A stretch of 64,000 bases of DNA from an uncultured Prevotellaceae bacterium (GCA_905207705.1 CAJLMA010000003.1:244901-308900); one strand, 5' to 3'. Positions 1 to 9,333 are shown, counted from the stretch's first letter. Numbers and translations are program-made. Notes: generated by a model from the letters alone, not told the origin.

Positions 1-497
1 ACATCCTGTTTAAGTTGACAAGCGGTCCTCAAGCCACCGACAGCTGCATCCGCAGCATAGGCATTACCGACTTTGCCATCACGGCAACCGAAGACGACAT
101 GCACCGAGACATATCTAAATCTTACGACAACTGCACATCTCCGCTTTCGGCTGCTTCATTGATAAATGACTTGTTTATCAAAGCCGACGGCACAAACAGC
201 AAAATCCAATTCATAAGACAGACGATGCTCGATTGCAACACAGGTCTGGCACGAATCCCCAAAGGAATAGGAACTGACGCGAAAATAGCGCATAAGACAG
301 GTACAGGCGTCCGTAACAGCCAAGGTCGATGGATTGGAACCAACGACGTGGCTCACATAATGTTGCCTGACGGCTCTCATTATTCCTTGGCCATATTCGT
401 CAAGGACTCATTTGAAACACCGGAGACCAACGAAGCCATAATAGCCGAAATATCCTCGGCTATATATAAATTCCTTACAACTCGATCCAGGGATTGA
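1..497 (+). CDS. Class A (CfxA/PER-like) beta-lactamase, C-terminal part only
   Basis: The 5' end lies outside the window; the frame is open from base 3 and ends at TGA 495-497, leaving about 164 residues. The segment SIGITDFAITATEDDMH followed by a small helical stretch and HKTGTG is the C-terminal half of a subclass A2 serine beta-lactamase of the kind common in Bacteroidales; KTG is the third conserved active-site box. The SxxK and SDN boxes would be upstream and cannot be checked. The product would be periplasmic and hydrolyse penicillins and cephalosporins. The last 23 bases overlap, tail to tail, the convergent glycosyltransferase gene. Family is fairly sure; substrate range cannot be judged. 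Confidence 0.85.
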   Translation, partial: ILFKLTSGPQATDSCIRSIGITDFAITATEDDMHRDISKSYDNCTSPLSAASLINDLFIKADGTNSKIQFIRQTMLDCNTGLARIPKGIGTDAKIAHKTGTGVRNSQGRWIGTNDVAHIMLPDGSHYSLAIFVKDSFETPETNEAIIAEISSAIYKFLTTRSRD

Positions 498-1572
498 CAA
501 CAGAAAGGTATTTTTTCATGACAAGCAGCGAAATGAGACGCTCGCGCTTCTTGTCGCGGAACTGAGCGACATATTTATGCGCATTTTCTATTATCTTGAG
601 TGCTTCATCCTGATTCTCCATGTAATATCTCATTTTTTCTTCAAGATCGGAAAAATCGGGTTTTATCTCAACATAATGCACTCCGCCGACGAGAGTGCCT
701 TCCATAAACCATGTCTCGCATGTGGGTCTCGGCATCACGGCAAGCGAATTGGACGACATTACCCATTTCAAGTTGCTCGCCACGTCATTACCCTCCAATG
801 CAAGAACAAACTTGTAATCGAGATGCTCCCCTATCGTCATTTTATCCACAACCCATTCAGGCGTGCAATAACGGCTCTTTATCTCTCCAAGATCGCACAT
901 CGGGTTGCCCATGAACTGCTTCAAGAATCGATAACGGTTTTCTTTGAACATAGGGCTGCCCGGCACTCCTATCTTGCCGCGAAACACTACCATGTCCTTC
1001 TTCTGTCCAAACGACTTCTTGTCGTCTGCAAAAATAAAATGTCTCACCTTGTCCATGTTAAGCAGAACCGAAAACTCATTATCGGCCACAAGAGGGCGGC
1101 TTTTCACGATTGAAGGTACAGGCGGGACCTCAACTATGTCGCCGGCAAGCAGTTTCCAATGCAAATCTTGCTTGAAAAATCTTGAATACTCATGAGAATC
1201 AAAAAAATACACTTTGCCCTCCTTGCACATCCCTTGTTGTGACAAGCATATCATAGACTCATGCCACTTGCAGGCAAGAGTATCGTGCCGAGACAACTTG
1301 TTGTAATAATCCACCCGGCGCATTACATAATCCATGTCGCACCGACGCGACAGACGCTTGATAATGCGCTCGCGCCTCGCCCTGCATATCCATTTGGGGC
1401 AAAGGAGACGCAAATAATTCCTAAAGAAATATTTGAACTTGGAATTTTTGCCGCTATTCAACAAATAATATAACTTTCGTCCAGCCATAATCCTTGCAAA
1501 TCTTTTCACGGCATCGCCATTTGCCATGAGTTTGAGCCACAAAGTTATTAAAAAGCGACAAAAACCAAGCAT
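475..1572 (-). CDS. Glycosyltransferase family 90 (CAP10/LPS-modifying type)
   Basis: A 365-residue protein. The C-terminal half carries the pattern of GT90 enzymes: a VVFRGKIG-type strand, then FVLALEGNDVASNLKWVMSS, a PRPTCETWFMEG loop and a closing VHYVEIKPDFSDLEEK segment. In Gram-negative bacteria such enzymes add a sugar (often xylose or glucose) to lipopolysaccharide or a surface glycan; they act at the cytoplasmic face of the inner membrane. The N-terminus is basic with a short hydrophobic stretch and may sit on the membrane. It stands alone, convergent with the beta-lactamase. Donor and acceptor cannot be deduced. ATG at 1570-1572 chosen; an ATG 15 codons further in (MANGDAV) is the alternative. 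Confidence 0.8.
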   Translation of the reverse strand: MLGFCRFLITLWLKLMANGDAVKRFARIMAGRKLYYLLNSGKNSKFKYFFRNYLRLLCPKWICRARRERIIKRLSRRCDMDYVMRRVDYYNKLSRHDTLACKWHESMICLSQQGMCKEGKVYFFDSHEYSRFFKQDLHWKLLAGDIVEVPPVPSIVKSRPLVADNEFSVLLNMDKVRHFIFADDKKSFGQKKDMVVFRGKIGVPGSPMFKENRYRFLKQFMGNPMCDLGEIKSRYCTPEWVVDKMTIGEHLDYKFVLALEGNDVASNLKWVMSSNSLAVMPRPTCETWFMEGTLVGGVHYVEIKPDFSDLEEKMRYYMENQDEALKIIENAHKYVAQFRDKKRERLISLLVMKKYLSVVNPWIEL

Positions 1573-1685
1573 CCTCAGCGATTAATCAAAGACACCGGCA
1601 AACTTCCCGGCCATTGAATATCAAGCAAATTGCCGGGAAGCCAAAATTTAATTACTATCTCGTGACATTTTGTCGAAAAACTACT

Positions 1686-1693
1686 TAACTTTG
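1686..1693 (+). promoter_or_regulatory. -7 box (TAACTTTG) upstream of lrgA
   Basis: Exact match to the Bacteroidota -7 consensus TAnnTTTG, 26 bases before the lrgA ATG. A TTTG lies at 1669-1672 but only 13 bp away, shorter than the usual about 20, so the -33 box is uncertain. Confidence 0.5.
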
Positions 1694-1719
1694 CGCCCGA
1701 TTTAAAAAAGATTGTTTTT

Positions 1720-2055
1720 ATGGTTATTCAATGTGCAATAATCTTCGGGTGCCTTGCGCTCGGGGAATTAATCGTGTGGCTCACGGGCATCAAGCTGCCA
1801 TCAAGCATGATAGGCATGCTGTTGCTCACCACATTACTGTCAACAAAAGTCATAAAACTCGATCAAGTCGAAGGCATGGCCAACTTCCTTGTTAAGAATC
1901 TCGGCTTCTTCTTCGTCCCGGCGGCAGTATCGCTTATGCTCTTCTTTGACATAATCAAGGCACAATGGCTGCCGATATTACTTGCAGCCACATTGAGCAC
2001 CATGCTCGTAATAGTGGTTACAGGATGGATTCATCAACTCATGCGCAAGCTATAA
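1720..2055 (+). CDS. lrgA: CidA/LrgA family membrane protein
   Basis: A 111-residue protein with four predicted hydrophobic helices; residues 15-40 (LIVWLTGIKLPSSMIGMLLL) give the P-S-x-I/M-G-M-L signature of the CidA/LrgA family. These small proteins work with an LrgB partner. The pair was first described as holin/antiholin-like regulators of murein hydrolase export; in Bacillus and Staphylococcus related pairs move pyruvate or other small acids. The lrgB homologue starts 13 bases downstream, so the two are one operon. The substrate here is unknown. Confidence 0.9.
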   Translation: MVIQCAIIFGCLALGELIVWLTGIKLPSSMIGMLLLTTLLSTKVIKLDQVEGMANFLVKNLGFFFVPAAVSLMLFFDIIKAQWLPILLAATLSTMLVIVVTGWIHQLMRKL

Positions 2056-2068
2056 AGACTCTTGAATC

Positions 2069-2764
2069 ATGGAATATCTCAACAATATGTATTTCCTGCT
2101 CGCGCTCACGTTCATCGTTTATGCAGCAAGCCAAATCCTGCAATCGCGCACAGGGTGGACATTCCTCAACCCCATTCTCATATCGGCGATTTTCATAATA
2201 ACATTCCTAAAACTCACCGATGTTGACATCGAAACCTACAACGAGGGTGGCAAATACATTGAATTTTGGCTAAAACCTGCCGTAGTCGCATTGGGAGTCC
2301 CGTTATACAAAGAATTATCGGCTATAAAGAAACAGTTCATCCCGCTCATAGTCTCAGAACTTGCCGGATGCATAGTCGGCATAATCTCGGTAGTACTCGT
2401 TGCGCAACTGCTCGGAGCATCAAAAGAGGTTGTGTTGTCGCTGGCGGCAAAGTCGGTAACGACACCTATCGCCATGGAAGTAACAAAGGCCGTAGGAGGC
2501 ATCCCATCATTAACGGCTGCCGTAGTTATATGCGTCGGTATATTCGGTGGAATGACGGGATTCAAAGTAATGCGCCTTACACACATAGGCAGTCCCATAG
2601 CGCAGGGCATATCCCTCGGCACGGCAGCCCATGCAATGGGAACTTCACGAGCCATGGACGTGAGCGACAAATACGGGGCTTTTGCCAGTCTCGGGCTGAC
2701 GATAAACGGCATATTCACCGCCCTGCTCACGCCAACCATTCTCGAAATAATGGGTGTCATATAG
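2069..2764 (+). CDS. lrgB: LrgB family membrane protein
   Basis: A 231-residue, very hydrophobic protein of normal family length. The stretch AKSVTTPIAMEVTKAVGGIP is the hallmark LrgB motif, and SLGTAAHAMGTSRA is the second conserved block. It partners with the LrgA homologue encoded just upstream, in a complex of the inner membrane linked to autolysis control or pyruvate/short-acid transport. The gene ends 11 bases before the convergent porin gene and no terminator hairpin is visible between them. Confidence 0.92.
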   Translation: MEYLNNMYFLLALTFIVYAASQILQSRTGWTFLNPILISAIFIITFLKLTDVDIETYNEGGKYIEFWLKPAVVALGVPLYKELSAIKKQFIPLIVSELAGCIVGIISVVLVAQLLGASKEVVLSLAAKSVTTPIAMEVTKAVGGIPSLTAAVVICVGIFGGMTGFKVMRLTHIGSPIAQGISLGTAAHAMGTSRAMDVSDKYGAFASLGLTINGIFTALLTPTILEIMGVI

Positions 2765-2775
2765 AGCATCACCCT

Positions 2776-3852
2776 CTACATATTCCCTATTTCAAACGAG
2801 AGCCTGAGCAATCCGGCCACACTCGTCCGTCCGTTATCCTCAAGTATAAAATGGACTCCGGGAGAAATAGTAAAATATTCAAAGAACGAATATCCGAACA
2901 ATAGTTCGATATCTGTTTCTCCTGTTTCTTTTAAAAAAGCATGGTTTATACCTAACCCGGCCGTAGCAAAATCATCTTTCTCCCATAGCAAGGCAGCCGA
3001 TACATACCCGTCACAACCTCCAATTGCAGGCCGAGGACTCCAAGAACCTTGCGCAAGCAATCCAAGGCAGGCATCACCCATGCTTGCAACAGGTTGTTCC
3101 ACACTGCACCATATCGACGAAATGAGCCGTCGACCGGAATCATCGGCAGGCAAAGGGTTTCCAATGGCATAACCTAATGTATACGACGCCGAGGAAATCT
3201 CGCAATCATTGTCAAAAACTTCATGTACATACTCCAAGCTACCGATATTAAAAAAGCCATCCGACTGCGGAACAATCCTAAACTGCTCATCCAATCGGTC
3301 GGAAGCCACTCCGTTATACAAACTTTCTTTTATCACGACTTCCTCAACAGGAGAATATTCTACATGCACCCCCATTGCCGACAACGGGAACGTGGGCAAC
3401 GGGAAATTCATTGACAATGTGGGAAAATTACCATAGGACGAACCTGTGAAAAACGATGTCATCGGTGATGTGAAATAATCCCCGTCAACATTGCGCAGCC
3501 CGGCTGAAACCTTCCAATCGTCTCCAAATTCCTGAGTAAGGCTGATTGTTTTGAAGCGAAAGGCCCTGTTCTCTCCTGCATCCAAATTAGAAAATCCTTG
3601 AATGTCATCGGCAACCGGCACATTCAACCCATAACTCGATAATGCTTCGACATCAAAAGAAGCTCCATTCCACAAGCAAGCTCTTACACCTGCCGAAAGC
3701 AGATTACTCCATCCTGCCCTATTCTCGGAAATATTATACAGTCCCTCGGTATCTAAAGCAATATTCCACGAGAAACGTGAGTCATCGGGATACATCGACA
3801 GCGGAACCAACGAAATAATAGCAACCTTAAGATGCCTTAATGTATCATTCAT
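2776..3852 (-). CDS. OprB-like carbohydrate porin
   Basis: An outer-membrane beta-barrel protein of 358 residues from the ATG at 3850-3852. OprB-type features: an early WNIALDTEG strand, IQGFSNLDAG, the TSPMTSFFTGSSYGNFPTLS segment followed by FPLSAMGVHVEYSP, and a C-terminal amphipathic strand (LLRLSFEIGNM). OprB porins pass sugars across the outer membrane. The frame is open further upstream; an ATG at 3906 (MVKNFLKR) would add 18 residues, but starts beyond that would run into the upstream porin, which stops at 3936. The N-terminus is a weak signal peptide under either choice. It lies 84 bases behind the DcaP-like porin and is probably cotranscribed with it. Confidence 0.72.
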   Translation of the reverse strand: MNDTLRHLKVAIISLVPLSMYPDDSRFSWNIALDTEGLYNISENRAGWSNLLSAGVRACLWNGASFDVEALSSYGLNVPVADDIQGFSNLDAGENRAFRFKTISLTQEFGDDWKVSAGLRNVDGDYFTSPMTSFFTGSSYGNFPTLSMNFPLPTFPLSAMGVHVEYSPVEEVVIKESLYNGVASDRLDEQFRIVPQSDGFFNIGSLEYVHEVFDNDCEISSASYTLGYAIGNPLPADDSGRRLISSIWCSVEQPVASMGDACLGLLAQGSWSPRPAIGGCDGYVSAALLWEKDDFATAGLGINHAFLKETGETDIELLFGYSFFEYFTISPGVHFILEDNGRTSVAGLLRLSFEIGNM

Positions 3853-3935
3853 ATCATATATTATGGTTAACGGCAATGTCCGTCTTTTTAAAAAGTTTTT
3901 CACCATCTGTATGGTGGAGGTTAAATGTCGACTGT

Positions 3936-5198
3936 TCAGAATTGGAAAATCGCCGTAACGACCACGCGGTGATTCATGACGGTATGCGTCTCCTCGACAC
4001 CCATTTGTTGTCCACCATACCACGCATTGCATAGCATATATTCAGCTCCAAATTTCCAATGTGCAGCCGGCTTGTATGCAATCTCGGCCGAAGCGGTGAC
4101 AAGTTGCTCCAAGCCATCGCCCACTCCGGTACCGATGATAGATGAAAAGTCGTCGATGTTAATGGCTTTCAGATAACCAAAGAACAACGCAGGTCTCCAC
4201 TTCTTGCCATAAGCCACATTAAGCCATGTCGATGAAACCTTTATAGGTTTATACTCCTGCTCACCGGTAATTTGGTCATAACCTGTGATTGCATAACCTC
4301 CCACACCGCTGGCTTGAGTGAAATTGGATCCTAACACAGTCTTGCCGGCAACAAGCCACGAGCCGCTGACAAACTTGAAATGAGCTTCGCCCGATACCGA
4401 CGTTATGCGCTCGTCCACTTTCCTGACCGCTCCTTCATATTCGGCCTGAGTGCGAGGCACAATCGATGTCATGTCCACTCCCACACCTGCGAGCCAGTTA
4501 CCTCCTTTAGAGGCGTAATCAAGATTCAATGCAACTTCGGGAACGCAACTGTTCTTTATGAAATTCTGACTTTTAGTGGAGGAAGTCTCTCCTGTTTCAT
4601 TTGAAGCAGGGCCTACCGACAGATATTGTGATTGCCACAATAAAGAAGCTGTCATGCGGAACCCTTTTTCGGCATAACGGTAACGCAATTGCGGAGCACG
4701 GCTGAATGGCTGATATGGAGCACCCATATTAAGATTGAGAATGTCGGGAGCCACATCTCCGTAAAAAGGGTGCCATGTCTGGCCGACAAGCAGTTGCGAC
4801 TGTCCGAATCCGAGCGTAAAATAAGCCTGTCGTATGCGCACCATGTTGTAATTGGTTCCTCCGCCACGGAAATCTATCTCCAAGCATCCTGCTGTTGATA
4901 TTTTTCCTCCAAGCTTCGGGCCTGTCACATTCACACCCAAGCGTGAATACATGGTGTACAGACTTCCATCGGGCTTGGCATTAAGATCATTACCATAAAT
5001 ATCTAATTCTTGATCGCGAGGATACATGTAAAACAACCCGTCTACAGTTTCCGAATTGGAACGGCTGTTATAAAACAAATCAGCCCGCACCTGCCCGTAG
5101 AAATTATAACTGAAATCTTTTTTCTGTGCCGCTGCTTCAAATTGCGCAGCCGCCAAAAACATGACGGTACCTACCGTCGCAAGAAACCGAATATTCAT
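3936..5198 (-). CDS. DcaP-like outer membrane porin
   Basis: A 420-residue protein with a clear signal peptide (hydrophobic run, then AAAQ around residue 25) and a mature part made of alternating beta strands. Features of the trimeric DcaP-type porins: an early YNFYGQVRADLFYNSRS strand, LEIDFRGGG, MVRIRQAYFTLGFGQSQLL, GQTWHPFYGDVAPDILN, and a closing VVVTAIFQF strand with terminal Phe. Such porins take up small anionic molecules in Proteobacteria; the role in Bacteroidota is not established. It precedes the OprB-like porin in the same direction, and a -7 box lies at 5225-5232. Confidence 0.78.
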   Translation of the reverse strand: MNIRFLATVGTVMFLAAAQFEAAAQKKDFSYNFYGQVRADLFYNSRSNSETVDGLFYMYPRDQELDIYGNDLNAKPDGSLYTMYSRLGVNVTGPKLGGKISTAGCLEIDFRGGGTNYNMVRIRQAYFTLGFGQSQLLVGQTWHPFYGDVAPDILNLNMGAPYQPFSRAPQLRYRYAEKGFRMTASLLWQSQYLSVGPASNETGETSSTKSQNFIKNSCVPEVALNLDYASKGGNWLAGVGVDMTSIVPRTQAEYEGAVRKVDERITSVSGEAHFKFVSGSWLVAGKTVLGSNFTQASGVGGYAITGYDQITGEQEYKPIKVSSTWLNVAYGKKWRPALFFGYLKAINIDDFSSIIGTGVGDGLEQLVTASAEIAYKPAAHWKFGAEYMLCNAWYGGQQMGVEETHTVMNHRVVVTAIFQF

Positions 5199-5224
5199 AA
5201 TTATAATGTTGTTTTAACGAGTTG

Positions 5225-5232
5225 CAAAATTA
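5225..5232 (-). promoter_or_regulatory. -7 box (TAATTTTG on the minus strand) for the porin pair
   Basis: CAAAATTA on the plus strand reads TAATTTTG on the minus strand, 27 bases before the DcaP-like porin ATG. No clear TTTG is seen at the expected -33 distance. Confidence 0.45.
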
Positions 5233-5280
5233 GCTAATAAAACAACTCGTTCAATATATTTATAAGAGTTCGATCTTATC

Positions 5281-6066
5281 TTAATGCAACAGCAGTCCGG
5301 TAAAAGTACGCCCTGAACCTACTCCCATGCGACGCGCCGAATAATATTTATCGGGCGACTCAAAAGAACATTCATGGCTTACGAAGATTCTATGCCTGCC
5401 CACGCCTGCTTTTATGAGTAATTCCCGATTTGCTTCTTTCAAGTCTATATGAGCCTTGCCTGTTGCCACATTTCGCGACAAAATCATTTTTCCACCAAGA
5501 CCGGCATTTATAAACATCGCAGCAACCTCATCTCCTACCTCATAGCACTTTCCACATATCGAAACACCTATATAGGCCTTAATGTTCTCGGCTTCGGCAC
5601 CATGAGCCACCATGCAGCCCACTGCGTTGGCCACGATTCCGGCTACAGTTCCACGCCACCCTGCATGCACTGCAGCTATCATGGGCGTGTTGCCTACGGC
5701 ACATAACAACACCGGAACACAATCGGCAGTATTGACACCTATCGCCACTTCTCGACGACAAGTGACGATTCCGTCCACATCTTGCAAGCAATCGCAACAC
5801 GAATGGCAATCTTTGGCAAAGAAACTGTCATCAAGGAAAACCACACGGGAAGTGTGTGATTGCTTCGGCTGAATCAAGTCGCATACATCCACGCCAAGCG
5901 ACTTTGCAAGATTCGCGCGACACTCGGCATAATGAGAAACCGAATCGCCTGTATAGCCACACACCGAATTACCACTATAAGGGTCGGACGCGTCATAGGC
6001 TCCTCGCAGCAATGTGAATCGCTCGATACCCGATTCCTCATCGAGCCACTCGCGTTCAATCGTCAT
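5281..6066 (-). CDS. pgeF: Peptidoglycan editing factor PgeF (YfiH/laccase-domain family)
   Basis: A 261-residue protein of the YfiH family. The three metal/catalytic elements are present: His in PKQSHTSR, Cys in [12 protein letters not shown], and His in [12 protein letters not shown]. In E. coli PgeF removes mis-inserted amino acids from UDP-MurNAc precursors; related proteins have purine nucleoside phosphorylase or adenosine deaminase activity. I chose the ATG at 6064-6066 ([11 protein letters not shown]), which overlaps the end of obgE by 11 bases and suggests translational coupling; an ATG at 6099 would overlap obgE by 44 bases and adds 11 residues not typical of the family. Confidence 0.9.
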   Translation of the reverse strand: MTIEREWLDEESGIERFTLLRGAYDASDPYSGNSVCGYTGDSVSHYAECRANLAKSLGVDVCDLIQPKQSHTSRVVFLDDSFFAKDCHSCCDCLQDVDGIVTCRREVAIGVNTADCVPVLLCAVGNTPMIAAVHAGWRGTVAGIVANAVGCMVAHGAEAENIKAYIGVSICGKCYEVGDEVAAMFINAGLGGKMILSRNVATGKAHIDLKEANRELLIKAGVGRHRIFVSHECSFESPDKYYSARRMGVGSGRTFTGLLLH

Positions 6067-7255
6067 AGTCTTTATATTTTTCGGGCCAGTATTCGTCATC
6101 CCACTGCTGTTCGTCGGTCATGTGTCCACCGGCCGACGGCTCCTCGTCCCATTCGTCACAGCCTTCGCCTTCAGGAAGAGAGTAGATAAACTCATCTTCT
6201 TCTTTCACGCGATGACGCTCATCGAGGTCGCGATGCGTTATGCGTGTCGGTATGCGATTATTTTCATCATTTATCTCCCTCCACAGCAAATCCTTCAACT
6301 CGGTCAGCCCTTGTCCTGCCACAGCCGAGATGAATAAAGCCTTCACGCCATCGGGCAAGTCGCCGCGCATTTCGTCCATCAACTCGTCATCGAGCAAGTC
6401 ACACTTGGTTATTGCCAATACCCGAGGCTTGTCGGCAAGATCGGGATTAAATGTCTGCAACTCATTGCACAGAATTTCATATTCGCGTTTTATGTCGCCA
6501 GCATCGGCAGGAATCATGAACAATAATACGGCATTACGCTCTATGTGGCGCAAGAAACGCAACCCAAGCCCCTTGCCTTCGCTTGCACCTTCAATGATTC
6601 CGGGAATATCGGCCATCACAAACGATTGGCGGTCGCGATAGCTTACGATGCCAAGATTAGGCTCCAACGTGGTAAACGGGTAATTGGCAATCTTAGGCTT
6701 GGCAGCCGAAATTGCTGCCAGAAGCGTCGATTTTCCTGCATTGGGAAATCCCACAAGCCCCACGTCGGCAAGCAGTTTCAATTCAAGGATTATGCTCTTT
6801 TCAATGCCCGGCTCTCCCGGCTGGGCATAACGTGGAGTGCGGTTAGTGGCACTCTTGAAATGCCAGTTTCCAAGTCCGCCACGTCCACCCTTAAGAAGCT
6901 TCACTTCCTCACCGTCCTCGGTCACGTCGCATAAGAATTGACCCGTATCGGCATCATAAACGGCAGTACCGCACGGCACCTCTATCACTTGGTCGATGCC
7001 GTCCTTTCCCGAACTGCGGTTTGCGCTGCCGGCCTCGCCGTTTGTGGCAAAGACATGCCTCTTATACTTCAAGTGAAGCAGAGTCCACAAATTCCTGTTT
7101 CCTCGCAATATCACATGTCCTCCACGGCCACCGTCTCCACCGTCAGGCCCCCCTTTGGGTATATATTTTGCCCTGAAAAAGTGCAACGAACCGGCACCGC
7201 CCTTCCCCGAGCGGCAGAAAATCTTCACATAATCGATAAAATTTGAACCTGCCAT
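6056..7255 (-). CDS. obgE: GTPase ObgE/CgtA
   Basis: A 399-residue essential ribosome-assembly GTPase. The glycine-rich Obg fold is at residues 3-160 ([25 protein letters not shown]), followed by the G domain with G1 [10 protein letters not shown]3 DIPGIIEGA, and G4 TKCD, and an acidic C-terminal tail rich in Asp/Glu/Tyr. The start is the ATG at 7253-7255 ([12 protein letters not shown]), which fits the family; six further upstream codons are open. The promoter boxes at 7281-7312 support this start. It overlaps pgeF by 11 bases and forms an operon with it. Confidence 0.96.
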   Translation of the reverse strand: MAGSNFIDYVKIFCRSGKGGAGSLHFFRAKYIPKGGPDGGDGGRGGHVILRGNRNLWTLLHLKYKRHVFATNGEAGSANRSSGKDGIDQVIEVPCGTAVYDADTGQFLCDVTEDGEEVKLLKGGRGGLGNWHFKSATNRTPRYAQPGEPGIEKSIILELKLLADVGLVGFPNAGKSTLLAAISAAKPKIANYPFTTLEPNLGIVSYRDRQSFVMADIPGIIEGASEGKGLGLRFLRHIERNAVLLFMIPADAGDIKREYEILCNELQTFNPDLADKPRVLAITKCDLLDDELMDEMRGDLPDGVKALFISAVAGQGLTELKDLLWREINDENNRIPTRITHRDLDERHRVKEEDEFIYSLPEGEGCDEWDEEPSAGGHMTDEQQWDDEYWPEKYKDYDD

Positions 7256-7280
7256 GATAGCTTTTATTGCCAATAATTTG

Positions 7281-7312
7281 CAAAGTTAGTGCAATAACAC
7301 CTCATTTGCAAA
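7281..7312 (-). promoter_or_regulatory. Promoter of obgE-pgeF (-7 TAACTTTG, -33 TTTG)
   Basis: On the minus strand TAACTTTG (7288-7281) is preceded by TTTG (7312-7309) with a 20-bp spacer, the standard Bacteroidota sigma-ABfr layout. Confidence 0.75.
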
Positions 7313-7341
7313 CACACATGCCGGCCGCAATGCCACTAAAT

Positions 7342-7369
7342 GCCTGCATCTTGGCGATAATATGCAGGC
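7342..7369. other. Dyad between the divergent obgE and pyrH promoters
   Basis: GCCTGCAT (7342-7349) and ATGCAGGC (7362-7369) form an 8-bp inverted repeat, flanked by GGCCGGCC-like GC-rich palindromes at about 7320-7326 and 7367-7374. It sits upstream of both divergent promoters, so it would not be in either transcript. It could be a protein-binding site; function unknown. Confidence 0.35.
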
Positions 7370-7402
7370 CGGCCGATCCCGGAGAAAAAAAGCATCTGTT
7401 TT

Positions 7403-7434
7403 TTTGGACACTACGGCCAATGTGACTAAATTTG
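7403..7434 (+). promoter_or_regulatory. Promoter of pyrH (-33 TTTG, -7 TAAATTTG)
   Basis: TTTG at 7403-7406, a 20-bp spacer, and TAAATTTG at 7427-7434. The expected transcript start near 7441 lies before the ATG at 7470 and rules out upstream alternative starts. Confidence 0.75.
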
Positions 7435-7469
7435 TAAAAGATGAATTTATAATATATTCCCACAAAGTC

Positions 7470-8180
7470 ATGAGACCCAAATACAAAAGGATTCTATTAA
7501 AATTGAGCGGTGAATCGCTCATGGGCAAGCAAGGTTACGGAATCGATGCCGGCCGTGTAAGCGATTATGCCGAACAAATAAAGGCCATAGCCGGAAACGG
7601 CGTTGAAGTTTCGATAGTAATAGGTGGAGGTAATATATTCCGCGGACTTGCCGGGGCTGCCAAAGGTGTTGACAGGGTAAAAGGCGACCAAATGGGAATG
7701 CTCGCCACTGTCATCAATTCATTGGCCTTGAGTTCGGCCCTTGAAAGCATAGGACAACCGGCTCAAGTGTACACTGCTGTCAACATGTTCCCGATAGGAG
7801 AGCATTACAGCAAGTGGAAAGCAATAGAAGCCATGAAAGGCGGCAAAGTGGCCATCATCGCAGGAGGTACGGGCAATCCATTCTTCACCACCGACACCGG
7901 TGCAGCATTGAGAGGAATAGAAATCGAGGCCGACGTAATGCTGAAAGGCACACGAGTGGACGGAATCTATACAGCCGACCCGGAGAAAGACCCGTCGGCG
8001 ACAAAATTCACCGAGATAAGCTACGACGAAATATACATGCGTGGACTTAAAGTAATGGACCTCACTGCAACAACATTGTGCAAGGAAAACAAATTGCCAA
8101 TCATTGTGTTTGACATGGATACAAAAGGCAATCTCGAAAAAGTCCTTGACGGCGAGCCGATAGGAACATTAGTTTATTAA
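7470..8180 (+). CDS. pyrH: UMP kinase PyrH
   Basis: A 236-residue cytosolic enzyme that phosphorylates UMP to UDP in pyrimidine nucleotide synthesis. It belongs to the bacterial amino acid kinase-fold family: RILLKLSGESLMG at the start, VIGGGNIFRG, IIAGGTGNPFFTTDT, and the MLKGTRVDGIYTADPEKDP block are all present. Length equals the usual family length when the ATG at 7470 is used. frr follows 39 bases downstream, a gene order common in bacteria, so the two are probably cotranscribed. Confidence 0.97.
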   Translation: MRPKYKRILLKLSGESLMGKQGYGIDAGRVSDYAEQIKAIAGNGVEVSIVIGGGNIFRGLAGAAKGVDRVKGDQMGMLATVINSLALSSALESIGQPAQVYTAVNMFPIGEHYSKWKAIEAMKGGKVAIIAGGTGNPFFTTDTGAALRGIEIEADVMLKGTRVDGIYTADPEKDPSATKFTEISYDEIYMRGLKVMDLTATTLCKENKLPIIVFDMDTKGNLEKVLDGEPIGTLVY

Positions 8181-8219
8181 TCAAGACAACACTTAAAAAC
8201 ACAATACATATATTTTCTT

Positions 8220-8780
8220 ATGAATGACGTAAATCATTATTTGAAACCTGCCGAAGAAAAAATGGAACTCGCGGTGGCTTATCTCGAAGAGACCCTCGCT
8301 CACATACGCGCCGGGAAGGCCAATCCGAAAATTCTTGACGGCATACGCGTGGACTATTACGGCAGTCAAGCCCCAATAAGCAATGTTGCCAACATAACAG
8401 TACCCGATGCAAGGACAATTGCAATCACTCCTTGGGAAAAATCAATGTTCAAAGTTATCGAAAAGGCCATTATCAACTCCGACCTTGGGATAACTCCCGA
8501 CAACAACGGAGAAGTTATCAGATTGTCGATTCCTCCATTGACCGAAGAACGACGCAAATCGCTCGTAAAACAGTCAAAGGCCGAAGCCGAACAAGCAAAA
8601 ATCTCGGTGCGTAACGCACGCCGCGACGCCATCGAAGGGTTGAAAAAGGCCGTGAAGGACGGTATGCCCGAAGATGTTGAAAAAGATGCCGAAAAAAAAA
8701 TGCAGAAGACTCATGACAAGTACATGAAGAAAATCGAAGAAATATTTGCCGCTAAGGAAAAAGAAATCCTTACAGTATAA
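8220..8780 (+). CDS. frr: Ribosome recycling factor
   Basis: A 186-residue protein, the usual length. With EF-G it splits post-termination ribosomes. Conserved blocks: [57 protein letters not shown] and the R-N-A-R-R-D segment. It is the second gene of the pyrH-frr unit and is followed by a strong terminator at 8803-8862. Confidence 0.97.
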   Translation: MNDVNHYLKPAEEKMELAVAYLEETLAHIRAGKANPKILDGIRVDYYGSQAPISNVANITVPDARTIAITPWEKSMFKVIEKAIINSDLGITPDNNGEVIRLSIPPLTEERRKSLVKQSKAEAEQAKISVRNARRDAIEGLKKAVKDGMPEDVEKDAEKKMQKTHDKYMKKIEEIFAAKEKEILTV

Positions 8781-8802
8781 AAATCCCTGCAATAAATCAC
8801 GA

Positions 8803-8862
8803 CAAGTCGGCACTACGGAAATCGCTTGCGAAATGAATCCGAATGCCGACTTGATTTTTTTT
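8803..8862 (+). terminator. Terminator after frr
   Basis: A perfect 10-bp stem CAAGTCGGCA (8803-8812) / TGCCGACTTG (8844-8853), a 31-base loop, then a run of eight T at 8855-8862. Confidence 0.8.
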
Positions 8863-8957
8863 CGAACGACTGACCAATTTTTTCGGCCATCTATTGAAAT
8901 AATCCTACGCTCCTGACACTTCCCTACAAAGACAACCTACTCTAAAAGATAATCACA

Positions 8958-9326
8958 ATGGAAATGACACAACGACAAAAAGAAAAATTGAGCCACTTGA
9001 AATCGCTTGTCGCATTAGCATGCGCCGACAGCAAAATTGATCCGTCAGAACACGAAATAATAAGAATCGTAATGGAACGTGAAGACCTGACGCAGGATGA
9101 CTACAACCGTTGCCTCCATGACCCGGAGAGCATTGAACTGACACCTCCATTACTCGATGACACGAAGCAACTGTATCTCACCGACATGATAATACTCATG
9201 ATGGCCGACTCTGACTATGATGACACCGAAATAGAATTATGCCGCCAAGCGGCCGAAATGCTTGACTTGCCGATAGAAAAAATGTACACAGTAGTGGAAA
9301 ATGTACTAAAGACCTTGAAACACTGA
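8958..9326 (+). CDS. TerB-like (DjlA/TerB fold) protein
   Basis: A 122-residue soluble, acidic, all-helical protein with no signal peptide. Its two halves both contain a VALACADSKIDPSEHEII / ILMMADSDYDDTEIEL motif, the repeated D-x-D/E-E pattern of TerB-like proteins, which may bind metal. TerB-like domains occur in tellurite-response proteins and in many stress or membrane-linked proteins of unknown role. It has its own terminator on either side, so it appears monocistronic. Function unknown. Confidence 0.6.
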   Translation: MEMTQRQKEKLSHLKSLVALACADSKIDPSEHEIIRIVMEREDLTQDDYNRCLHDPESIELTPPLLDDTKQLYLTDMIILMMADSDYDDTEIELCRQAAEMLDLPIEKMYTVVENVLKTLKH

Positions 9327-9333
9327 TAAACAG

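Noticed and set aside
577..1113. Open frame on the plus strand inside the GT90 gene
   Set aside because: Antisense to a coherent glycosyltransferase frame; no start signal and no similarity I can see.
3853..4032. Start of the OprB-like porin at 4032
   Set aside because: It would overlap the upstream porin gene by almost 100 bases and add residues without a signal-peptide pattern; ATG at 3852 or 3906 is more credible.
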